This document shows, piece by piece, positions 17,550 through 23,969 of a stretch of 25,726 nt of DNA (the first letter of the stretch is position 1; each line of letters opens with the position of its first letter). The DNA is from Bacteroidota bacterium (GTDB lineage Bacteria; Bacteroidota; Ignavibacteria; SZUA-365), in NCBI GenBank assembly GCA_018224415.1, contig JAGTUZ010000237.1, positions 1 to 25,726 on the forward strand, in the 5' to 3' direction. The notes below the pieces were generated by a model, which searched no databases, was not told the origin of the DNA, and saw only the letters and a program-made list of their open reading frames with translations. The translations under genes were made by a program, and so were the position numbers.

Positions 17550-17771
17550 TTACGGCACTGGGTCGTAGCCCCCGTCATTCCAGGGGTGACAGCGGGATAT
17601 GCGCTTTATGCCCAGCCAGCTCCCCCGGAAGGGACCGTGTTTCTGTATGGCTTCCATCGCGTATGTCGAGCAGGTAGGGTAAAATCGGCAGGATGGAGGG
17701 AGCACAGGTGAAATCATGATCTTGTAGACCTTAATCAGGAAAACAAGAAAAAGAGTCAGTGCCCGTTTCAT
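17550..17771 (-). CDS. yidD: membrane protein insertion efficiency factor YidD
   Basis: A 73-residue member of the YidD/DUF37 family, which assists YidC-dependent insertion. The family core is plain: KVYKIMISPVLPPSCRFYPTCSTYAMEAI, here split around SCRFYPTCS, then KHGPFRGSWLGIKRISRCHPW and a terminal GGYDPVP. The N-terminus is an amphipathic or membrane-associated helix. Its ATG overlaps the rnpA stop by four bases (ATGA), indicating translational coupling. Confidence 0.96.
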   Translation of the reverse strand: MKRALTLFLVFLIKVYKIMISPVLPPSCRFYPTCSTYAMEAIQKHGPFRGSWLGIKRISRCHPWNDGGYDPVP

Positions 17772-18181
17772 AACTGCCTTGTCCGTTCCACCAGGGCGGC
17801 CAACAGCGAAGTGACGGCGTCATCGAGTTCATGGAACGAACTTTCCTTGTGACTGCTCGCGTCGATGAGGATCACACAGCGAAGAGCAATCTTCAGCTCC
17901 CGGCACTGTTCGAGCAACCCGTGCTTGCGCTGCCGGTAACTCTCTCGCAGCAAGCGACGCAGACGGTTGCGCAATACGGAGGAGCGTGGCTTTCTAACAG
18001 CAAATCCCACCGTACACAGGTACGGTGGGATTTCCCGTTGAATGTCGTAAAAGAGCCTGATACCACGGTACTTTACATGGGTACCACGGGAAAACACCTG
18101 TCCGAACGACCGATACCCTCGAAGAATCTCGCTCTTGGCGATGCGGTTGCTGCGGGGGTTACCGGTGCTTGGGCTCGTCAC
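17768..18181 (-). CDS. rnpA: ribonuclease P protein component
   Basis: The protein subunit of RNase P, which helps the catalytic RNA cleave 5' leaders from pre-tRNAs. The family signature RNRLRRLLRESYR lies at about 71-83, preceded by FAVRKPRSSVLR and by SEILRGYRSFGQVFSRG near the N-terminus. No ATG lies close to the homologous start. I chose the GTG at 18181 (137 residues, GGAAG 10 nt upstream), which overlaps rpmH by 23 bases. The frame remains open to an ATG at 18268 inside rpmH, which would give 166 residues and a Thermus-like nested arrangement. The stop overlaps yidD. Confidence 0.9.
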   Translation of the reverse strand: MTSPSTGNPRSNRIAKSEILRGYRSFGQVFSRGTHVKYRGIRLFYDIQREIPPYLCTVGFAVRKPRSSVLRNRLRRLLRESYRQRKHGLLEQCRELKIALRCVILIDASSHKESSFHELDDAVTSLLAALVERTRQL

Positions 18182-18314
18182 TGGTGGTGAGCTTCCAGCG
18201 GCCCTTTGCACGCCTGCGGGCAAGGACTTTTCGTCCGTTCTTTGTGGCCATACGGGCACGGAATCCATGCTTGTTGCTCCGCTTGCGGCGGCTGGGCTGA
18301 AATGTACGTTTCAT
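18159..18314 (-). CDS. rpmH: 50S ribosomal protein L34
   Basis: A 51-residue highly basic protein, too short for most automatic ORF cut-offs. It has the family hallmark MKRTFQPSRRKRSNKHGFRA followed by RMATKNGRKVLARRRAKGR. L34 binds 23S rRNA in the large subunit. The C-terminal extension KLTTSDEPKHR is a few residues longer than the E. coli protein. It heads the rpmH-rnpA-yidD-yidC operon, with a recognisable promoter about 40 nt upstream. Confidence 0.97.
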   Translation of the reverse strand: MKRTFQPSRRKRSNKHGFRARMATKNGRKVLARRRAKGRWKLTTSDEPKHR

Positions 18315-18333
18315 GTCTGTTTCGTTTCTTTGG

Positions 18334-18356
18334 TTGTAGTCCTTACAGAACTACAA
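18334..18356. repeat. perfect inverted repeat over the rpmH transcription start region
   Basis: TTGTAGT (334-340 of the 18 kb block) and ACTACAA (18350-18356) form 7-bp arms around a 9-nt spacer. The repeat overlaps the downstream edge of the proposed promoter element and should span the start of transcription, so it may be an operator or a 5'-leader hairpin. Confidence 0.5.
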
Positions 18357-18385
18357 AGTTAGCCACAAAAAGGTGATAAAATCAA
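18354..18385 (-). promoter_or_regulatory. Bacteroidota-type promoter of the rpmH operon
   Basis: On the minus strand TTGA (complement of 18382-18385), a 20-base spacer and TAACTTTG (complement of 18354-18361) fit the Bacteroidota primary-sigma consensus TTTG/TTG - about 20 - TAnnTTTG. It lies about 40 nt ahead of the rpmH ATG. The gap 18315-18453 holds no gene. Confidence 0.5.
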
Positions 18386-18453
18386 GTCAGTTGGTTGATT
18401 TCTGTCGAGAAAAATATTTGTCGCCGGACAGCCGTCGCGTCCCGCGATTCCTG

Positions 18454-19470
18454 TTACGCTTTTCTTCTGAGCAGGTAGATGAACAGCGGTGCGCCCAGTG
18501 CCGCGGTGACAGCACCGACCGGCAATTCGTTGGGCGCAAGCAGCGTGCGCGCGATCAGATCGGAAATTATCAGAAAACTCGCTCCAAGAAAAAAGGACAC
18601 CGGAACGAGGAGTCGGTGATCCGGACCGAACATCGTGCGCACGACGTGCGGAACCAGGAGTCCGATGAAACCGATTGCACCAGCGACACTCACGACCAGG
18701 GCTGTGAGCAGCGATGCCGCAATGTACAAGGTCGCCTGCAAACGTCGGACAGAAAGGCCGAGATGTGCCGCCGCCTCGGTACCAAGCCCCAGAATATTCA
18801 TTCTCGGAGAAAAAAGAAAAAGGAGGATGGATAGTGTCAGGACTCCGGGAATCAGAACCGTCATCTCGCCAAGACCCGCGTTTCCCAGATAGCCGACCAG
18901 CCAGAACAGCGCGCTTCGAACCGGACGGTCCATGGTCGATACCATCCCGAGTATGATCGCGGAAAGAAAGGCACCGATCATCACACCAGTCAGGAGGAGT
19001 GAGTTGCCTTCTCCGCTCCCACGCAATCCGATGCGGTAAACCGCCGCGACAACCAGCAAGGCGGTCGCAAACGCGAGGAGAGGCTGCGAGAGATAAAAAA
19101 GAGCTGAAAGTCCTGTGGCGATGGCCGTCAATGCTCCGACCGCCGCTCCGCTCGACACGCCGAGGATATAGGGATCAGCCAGGACGTTTCTGAGCAGAAC
19201 CTGAAACACCACACCCGCCACGGCGAGACCGCCACCAACAAAAAGAGCGGTGAGAATACGCGGAATGCGAATGTCCAGCAGCACGGCCCGCATGGTTGCC
19301 GACGAAAAGTCGTCCGGATTCCCGAATGCGGTGAACATGTCATGGAAAGTAATGGAAAAGGAACCAATACGCAGTGACAGCAAGGCGCAAAGTACGGTCA
19401 GCAGCGCAAAAAGCATGGAGACGCGCAACGTACGCCCACCGGTGGCGAGGGACGGCGTGCCCGGGCTCAT
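18454..19470 (-). CDS. FecCD/BtuC-family ABC transporter permease (iron-siderophore, haem or cobalamin type)
   Basis: A 338-residue polytopic inner-membrane permease with about ten helices. Family marks are IRIPRILTALFVGGGLAVAG, then QVLLRNVLADPYILGVSSGA, GFIGLLVPHVVRTMFGPDHR and the ending LPVGAVTAALGAPLFIYLLRR. It would pass a metal chelate across the membrane with a periplasmic binding protein and an ATPase, neither of which is present downstream; the next gene is rpmH. Substrate cannot be decided. Its ATG at 19470 is overlapped by the stop of a six-codon mini-ORF created by a 17-bp duplication at the obg junction. Confidence 0.93.
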   Translation of the reverse strand: MSPGTPSLATGGRTLRVSMLFALLTVLCALLSLRIGSFSITFHDMFTAFGNPDDFSSATMRAVLLDIRIPRILTALFVGGGLAVAGVVFQVLLRNVLADPYILGVSSGAAVGALTAIATGLSALFYLSQPLLAFATALLVVAAVYRIGLRGSGEGNSLLLTGVMIGAFLSAIILGMVSTMDRPVRSALFWLVGYLGNAGLGEMTVLIPGVLTLSILLFLFSPRMNILGLGTEAAAHLGLSVRRLQATLYIAASLLTALVVSVAGAIGFIGLLVPHVVRTMFGPDHRLLVPVSFFLGASFLIISDLIARTLLAPNELPVGAVTAALGAPLFIYLLRRKA

Positions 19471-19494
19471 GGCGTATCCGGGCTCATGGCGTAT
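19461..19494. repeat. perfect 17-bp tandem duplication at the obg/permease junction
   Basis: The unit ccgggctcatggcgtat occurs at 19461-19477 and 19478-19494. It duplicates the region containing the permease start codon and the end of obg. Confidence 0.93.
19467..19487 (-). other. six-codon mini-ORF between obg and the permease
   Basis: ATG AGC CCG GAT ACG CCA TGA (MSPDTP). Its ATG overlaps the obg stop and its TGA overlaps the permease ATG, each as ATGA. Whether it is translated is unknown. It follows directly from the 17-bp duplication and is probably a by-product rather than a functional peptide. Confidence 0.5.
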
Positions 19495-20500
19495 CGTGTT
19501 CTTCCGCCGATCCTATTTCGCTCTTGATCATCTTCCACATGATGTCCTTCAGCTCGGGAACGCCTTCCCCGCTGACAGAGGAAAATGCGTGGACGCTGAC
19601 GCCGAGTTCATCTTGCAGCGCTTGAATACGGTCCCGGGTCTCGTCGTCGGCGGCATCCATTTTCGAGATGGCCATCAGCCATGGTTTGTGGGAAAGCTCG
19701 CTGCTGTACGAGGACAACTCATTGCGAAGAACATTGAGGTCGCGGAGATAATCGTCAGAAAAACTTTCCACCATAATGGCGAGCACACGTGTGCGCTCGA
19801 CATGCCGGAGAAACTGCATTCCCAATCCCCGGCCCTCGTGTGCGCCTTCGATCAGTCCCGGAAGATCCGCGACCGTGAAACTGTCATAATCCCTGTAGCG
19901 AACGATACCAAGATTGGGCTCGAGCGTTGTGAATGGATAGTCGGCGATCTTCGGACGCGCAGCGGAAATGGTCGAGATCAGTGTGGACTTCCCCGCATTC
20001 GGAAATCCGACCAGACCCACATCAGCGATCAGCTTCAGTTCCAGAACAAGTTCACGCTCTTCCGCGGGACGACCCGCTTCCGCCTTTCTCGGGGCCTGAT
20101 TCGTTGATGTCGCAAACTCCGCATTGCCCCTTCCCCCTATTCCCCCCGCCGCCGCACGATACCGCTGTCCGGCTTCGACCAGATCGGCAAGCATCTGCCC
20201 GCTCTCGGAATCGCGGATGACCGTTCCACGTGGTACTTCGATGATCTCGTCCACGCCGGATCGACCGGTGCGGAGGGACTTCTGGCCTTTTGCGCCGTCC
20301 TCCGCTGAATAGATGCGACGATAGCGGTGGTCGAGCAGGGTATGGAGCTGGGGATTCGCAACAAGAACCACATCCCCTCCCTTTCCTCCATTGCCACCGT
20401 CTGGTCCCCCTTTGGGAACAAATTTTTCCCTGCGAAAGCTGACGGCGCCAGCCCCACCTTTTCCCGAACGAACTGCAATGACAACCTGGTCAACAAACAC
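19484..20500 (-). CDS. obg: Obg family GTPase (ribosome assembly / stringent response)
   Basis: A 338-residue ObgE/CgtA GTPase associated with late 50S assembly and stress control. The glycine-rich Obg fold fills residues 1-158 (KGGPDGGNGGKGGDVV). The G domain follows with G1 GFPNAGKST (165-173), G3 DLPG (212-215), G4 SKMD (279-282) and a G5 SSVSGEG. G4 has Ser where most Obg proteins have Asn, a substitution I associate with Bacteroidota/Chlorobiota homologues. There is no C-terminal OCT domain. The start is GTG, six bases after the stop of the acidic protein gene, whose end AAGAAGTGA also serves as a Shine-Dalgarno-like sequence. Confidence 0.96.
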   Translation of the reverse strand: MFVDQVVIAVRSGKGGAGAVSFRREKFVPKGGPDGGNGGKGGDVVLVANPQLHTLLDHRYRRIYSAEDGAKGQKSLRTGRSGVDEIIEVPRGTVIRDSESGQMLADLVEAGQRYRAAAGGIGGRGNAEFATSTNQAPRKAEAGRPAEERELVLELKLIADVGLVGFPNAGKSTLISTISAARPKIADYPFTTLEPNLGIVRYRDYDSFTVADLPGLIEGAHEGRGLGMQFLRHVERTRVLAIMVESFSDDYLRDLNVLRNELSSYSSELSHKPWLMAISKMDAADDETRDRIQALQDELGVSVHAFSSVSGEGVPELKDIMWKMIKSEIGSAEEHDTP

Positions 20501-20506
20501 GGGATA

Positions 20507-22726
20507 TCACTTCTTGTTTGCGTAGCGTTTGTAAATATCGTCAGTGAACTTGACCGCAATACGGGAATACATGTCCACATCGAACTTGATAAACAGCTCA
20601 TCGATGTATTCCGAGGCCTTTCGCCATGACGATTTGCCGTTCAGCACCTGAAGGGCGCGGGAAAACGCTTCTTCGTCCTTCTGAAACATCTTCCGGACGT
20701 ACTTTTTCTTGTCGGAGTCCGGTATGAGCTGTTTGAGATCCCCAAACTCCTTGATGACATCCTCGAGGGGCGCGTCTTCTTCTTCGGGCATGTCCTGCTC
20801 GCTGAGAGCGGCCTTGGTCATCGGAGGTATTTCGTCTTCGACGACAGGAATGTCGAATTGCGTTTTCTTGACGACAGGGGTTTTGTCATCGATCTCATCG
20901 AGATCGAGTTGACTGAGCAATTCCTCCGCTCCGGGAAGCTCGTCACCCTGGTCGAGAATTTTCTCCTCCCCCGGGATAGCCGCGGAAAGAGTCTCTTCTT
21001 CTTCCTCCATATCATCGAGATCGATATCATCCATGTCTTCGGCTTCCTTCTCCCAGTCGATCTCTTCGTCCGTGAGATCCGCGCCCGGAACGCGCACCGG
21101 ATTTTGCTCGATGACATCCTCATCGTCGTCCAGTGTCGCAGACAGGAAGGGTTCATCGTCCAGGTCGATCGCGTAAGGATCCTGCTGATCCGTATCCACG
21201 CCGAGATTCAATGACTCGAATTCATCGAGTGATATGTCTGGAATGTCGTCTTTCGACTCGAGAAACTGCTTCGTGGGCTGATCCCCATCGTCGGCCAGGA
21301 TAACATCAGGAATTTCGTCCGGGTCCGCATCGGCTGAGCGGGTGGATTCGTTCTCTTGATCCACGTTTTCCGTATCCCGTGCCGTCCACCGTGTGTCGTC
21401 CCCGAGGGAGGACATGGAAGTCGAGAGGGATTCAAGCTCTTTTTCGATGTCCAATATGCCTTCGTCGGTGTATCCTGACTGGGAATCCCCGTAATCGTCA
21501 TCGGCGCCCGCTTCTGCCGTGTCCGCTTCTGCCGTGTCCGCTTCATCGGCGTACGCTTCACCGCTTGCATCATCGTCGTCCGCGTTCTCGGTGAAGGGAT
21601 AAACGGTTCCGCTGTCCGCATCCTCTTCTACGCCGTCAGTTTCCGTACCCGGGATCTGCTCATCGTCATCGATCAGCATATCATGCACTTCGACATCGTC
21701 GTTGAGGTCGTCCTCGAGCGGCTTGGTTGCATCATCATGATCCTGCATGATGACGCCCTGTTCCTCTTCCGAGATGATGAAATCCAACGAGTCGTCTTCA
21801 TGGCCAAGATCGCCATGATGCGTTCCATCTCCTACTTCTTCGGGAAGGTTCGGGATGTCAAAATCCTGTCCCGCCGTCACATCCCGTTCTTTTTTCATTC
21901 CGCCCATATTCAGCTGCTCGTTGATGATGGTGGATATATCCAGGCCTATCGTAAAGTCCGCTTCACCGATGATCATGACAAGTTCATGCAACGTGATGCG
22001 TTCGCGTGATGCCCGCTCGCGATCGAGACGCTCGACGATCGCAGCAAGATTCTTGTCGTCGAAAAACATGGAGAGCGCTTCCACCGGAACCGAGGGATCT
22101 TCGGCGGGAGCGGTGGCTTCCTCCGTGTTTCTCCCGACGTTGAAGAGCTCGAACAACGGCTCGGCGAGATGTGCCGTCTTGCGGCTGTCGAAGCTCCGTA
22201 TCACCTCATGATCGATGCGTTCGACCAGATCGGTAAACTTGCGGACATTGATGACCGCGATGTTTTTCTGTTCGAAATACTCCCGAAGGATGATCGCGAA
22301 ATATTCATAATACCAGAAGCTCTGCAATGCGTCAACGATCTCGTGCGCTGACGCGTTTTCGCGGTCCGCAAACAGATAGTGGACAAGTGTCCATTGCGGC
22401 CGGCAGACGTGGTTGAACAGCAGCTTGACGTTTCTCCCCAGCGCTTCGCCAAATTCTTCCGCGGAGAACTGCGCGCAGTCCCGTGCCTTGTCGCCGAGGC
22501 TGTCGAGCACCGCTCGCACATCGTCATCCTCATAGAGGAAACGCGGTGATGCCATCAAACGCTTCTTCTCCTCCTCTACCAGCAGGTCGATGTCGACCTC
22601 GAACATGCGTTTGAGCGCAGGAGGGAGATCGGAGTCGAGGATGGTCCGCGACGAGATGGTCGCTGCGTCCGCGATCGTTTCCCTGGTGAAATAGATGATG
22701 GCTTCTTCGATGGTCCGTTCGAACAT
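20507..22726 (-). CDS. large acidic protein of unknown function
   Basis: I do not recognise this family. I chose the ATG at 22726 (MFERTIEEAIIYFTRET, 739 residues); the frame is open to 22849, but that part overlaps the end of nadE. Residues 1 to about 280 look like a folded, mainly helical domain (ALKRMFEVDIDLLVEEEKK, FWYYEYFAIILREYF). Residues from about 290 to 640 are a very acidic, low-complexity and probably disordered stretch rich in D, E, S and T, including a small in-frame duplication (ADTAEADTAEA). The last 100 or so residues again look folded and basic (KKKYVRKMFQKDEEAFSRAL, SEYIDELFIKFDVDMYSR). There is no signal peptide or membrane segment, so it is probably cytoplasmic. It lies 67 nt after nadE and 6 nt before obg, suggesting coexpression with obg. 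Confidence 0.8.
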   Translation of the reverse strand: MFERTIEEAIIYFTRETIADAATISSRTILDSDLPPALKRMFEVDIDLLVEEEKKRLMASPRFLYEDDDVRAVLDSLGDKARDCAQFSAEEFGEALGRNVKLLFNHVCRPQWTLVHYLFADRENASAHEIVDALQSFWYYEYFAIILREYFEQKNIAVINVRKFTDLVERIDHEVIRSFDSRKTAHLAEPLFELFNVGRNTEEATAPAEDPSVPVEALSMFFDDKNLAAIVERLDRERASRERITLHELVMIIGEADFTIGLDISTIINEQLNMGGMKKERDVTAGQDFDIPNLPEEVGDGTHHGDLGHEDDSLDFIISEEEQGVIMQDHDDATKPLEDDLNDDVEVHDMLIDDDEQIPGTETDGVEEDADSGTVYPFTENADDDDASGEAYADEADTAEADTAEAGADDDYGDSQSGYTDEGILDIEKELESLSTSMSSLGDDTRWTARDTENVDQENESTRSADADPDEIPDVILADDGDQPTKQFLESKDDIPDISLDEFESLNLGVDTDQQDPYAIDLDDEPFLSATLDDDEDVIEQNPVRVPGADLTDEEIDWEKEAEDMDDIDLDDMEEEEETLSAAIPGEEKILDQGDELPGAEELLSQLDLDEIDDKTPVVKKTQFDIPVVEDEIPPMTKAALSEQDMPEEEDAPLEDVIKEFGDLKQLIPDSDKKKYVRKMFQKDEEAFSRALQVLNGKSSWRKASEYIDELFIKFDVDMYSRIAVKFTDDIYKRYANKK
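21509..21544. repeat. 15-bp in-frame tandem duplication in the acidic protein gene
   Basis: cgcttctgccgtgtc occurs at 21509-21523 and 21524-21538 with a 6-base partial third copy. It encodes a repeated ADTAE pentapeptide within the disordered acidic region, where a change of length should be tolerated. Confidence 0.9.
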
Positions 22727-22793
22727 GGCGCTGTCCACGGTTGTGTATGGGAATGACAGTCTCCGCAGCGGCGGCGACGGTGTTATACCGGAT

Positions 22794-23618
22794 TTACAGA
22801 CCCCAATCTCTGGGATACCGGAAATCCGCGTTGACGGTGCGGTAGCCAACTTTGGCGATCACGGGAGGCAGCCGCTTGAACTGGTTGCGACGAATCATAC
22901 GCCGCACCGTTGTGACGAAACCGGCGTCAAATCCTCGCTCGTGCAGTTCGTCGTCGTCAAGGCGTTCGTCAACCATCAGTACCAGAAGCGCATCGACGCG
23001 CTCGTAGGTGAAGCCGAGCTCTTGCTCGTCTGTCTGTCCGCTCCAGAGATCCGCGCTCGGGGCTTTTCGGACAATCACTTCCGGTATTTCGAGCCATTCG
23101 GCCAGCTGCCAGACCTGCGTCTTGTACAGGTCGCCGAGGGGGTTGATGGCGCAGGCGGAATCTCCAAACAGAGTGCTGTATCCGAGAAGAAGCTCTGTCT
23201 TGTTTCCCGTGCCGACAACCAGACCGCGTTCGCGCGACGAACGGTCGTAGAGAACAATCATTCGCTCCCGTGCCATGATATTTCCCCGGCGCAGCCGATC
23301 CATGTCGGGTTCGCGCTCGATCAGAGGATCCACCATGGCGGTGATGTCAACCAACTCTGTCGGGACGCCGAGCACGTCGGCAAGCAGGCGCGCGTGATCG
23401 ACGCTTTCCGGACTGCTGCTGCGATACGGCATCATGACACAGAACACGTTGTCGTGTCCCAACGCGCGAACGGCAAGTGCGGCGGAGAGCGCCGAATCAA
23501 CGCCTCCCGACAGGCCGATGATCGCCCTGGAAAGACCGGTCTTGCCGATTTCCTCGGCGATGAAACCGGAAAGCAGATCGGCGACTGCAGGCGCGTCAAG
23601 TTTCAGTTGAGGTAACAT
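22794..23618 (-). CDS. nadE: NH3-dependent NAD+ synthetase
   Basis: A 274-residue enzyme that amidates deamido-NAD (NaAD) to NAD+ using ATP, the last step of NAD biosynthesis. The PP-loop SGGVDS (37-42) binds ATP pyrophosphate. Further family motifs are VGTGNKTELLLGYSTLFGD (about 149-168) and the C-terminal NQFKRLPPVI. It has no N-terminal nitrilase/glutaminase domain, so ammonia, possibly from a separate source, is the nitrogen donor. The ATG at 23618 gives the usual family length. It precedes the acidic protein gene by 67 nt. Confidence 0.96.
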   Translation of the reverse strand: MLPQLKLDAPAVADLLSGFIAEEIGKTGLSRAIIGLSGGVDSALSAALAVRALGHDNVFCVMMPYRSSSPESVDHARLLADVLGVPTELVDITAMVDPLIEREPDMDRLRRGNIMARERMIVLYDRSSRERGLVVGTGNKTELLLGYSTLFGDSACAINPLGDLYKTQVWQLAEWLEIPEVIVRKAPSADLWSGQTDEQELGFTYERVDALLVLMVDERLDDDELHERGFDAGFVTTVRRMIRRNQFKRLPPVIAKVGYRTVNADFRYPRDWGL

Positions 23619-23703
23619 GCATCGAAAGGTTTATTTCATGGAACTTACGAAACATGGAGCAGCAAATCAATGCGCGAGTGCACGGGATGATACAGAAAAG
23701 AAA

Positions 23704-23796
23704 GGCTGTCCCGAATTTCCTTGATGCGTGCTGCTGTTGAAATTCTGCCTGGCTGTTCGAGGCAGGATCTGCACCACAAGGAAATACGGGACAGCC
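23704..23796 (-). other. large structured inverted repeat directly after tRNA-Leu
   Basis: Arms of 19 bp (23704-23722 and 23778-23796) match at 18 positions and enclose about 55 nt with an inner hairpin (CTGCCT/AGGCAG on the minus strand). A further 6-bp pair, tacaga (23691-23696) and tctgta (23799-23804), extends the outer stem into the tRNA 3' end. The minus strand then runs TTTCTTTTC, so it may act as a terminator. A small RNA or a miniature inverted-repeat element are alternatives. The rest of 23619-23802 holds no gene. Confidence 0.6.
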
Positions 23797-23802
23797 CGTC
23801 TG

Positions 23803-23888
23803 TACTCGAGGCCGGGGTCGAACCGGCACGGGTTTTAAAGCCCACTGGATTTTGAGTCCAGCGCGTCTGCCAATTCCGCCACTCGAGC
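23803..23888 (-). tRNA. tRNA-Leu (anticodon CAA)
   Basis: An 86-nt class II tRNA on the minus strand. The acceptor stem GCTCGAG pairs with CTCGAGT (one G-U). The D-arm reads TGGCGGAATTGGCAGACGC, the anticodon stem CTGGA/TCCAG encloses CTCAAAA with anticodon CAA, the long variable arm is TGGGCTTTAAAACCCG, and the T-arm GCCGGTTCGACCCCGGC is canonical. The discriminator is A; the CCA end is not encoded. It reads leucine UUG codons. Confidence 0.96.
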
Positions 23889-23937
23889 ATCGCTCCTAAT
23901 TTCGTCAAACCGCAACAGGGAAACAAGACGACGGGAC

Positions 23938-23969
23938 CTTGATCATTTCATCACTTGATCATTTCATCA
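23938..23969. repeat. perfect 16-bp tandem duplication over the stop codon of the right-edge T9SS gene
   Basis: cttgatcatttcatca occurs at 23938-23953 and 23954-23969. The copy nearest the gene contains the last codons and the TGA; the other lies just past the stop, so the protein is unaffected. Confidence 0.9.

Noticed and set aside
15675..17711. 678-codon plus-strand open frame opposite yidC and yidD
   Set aside because: Antisense to two clearly conserved genes, with a His- and Glu-rich composition typical of a shadow frame.
18359..18367. TTAGCCACA, one mismatch from a DnaA box, upstream of rpmH
   Set aside because: A single imperfect box without neighbours or an AT-rich unwinding region is not evidence for oriC.
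23704..23796. Signal recognition particle (4.5S) RNA
   Set aside because: The size is close, but the conserved GGAA tetraloop and the AGCAG/CAGG symmetric loop of the SRP core are not present in the inner hairpin.
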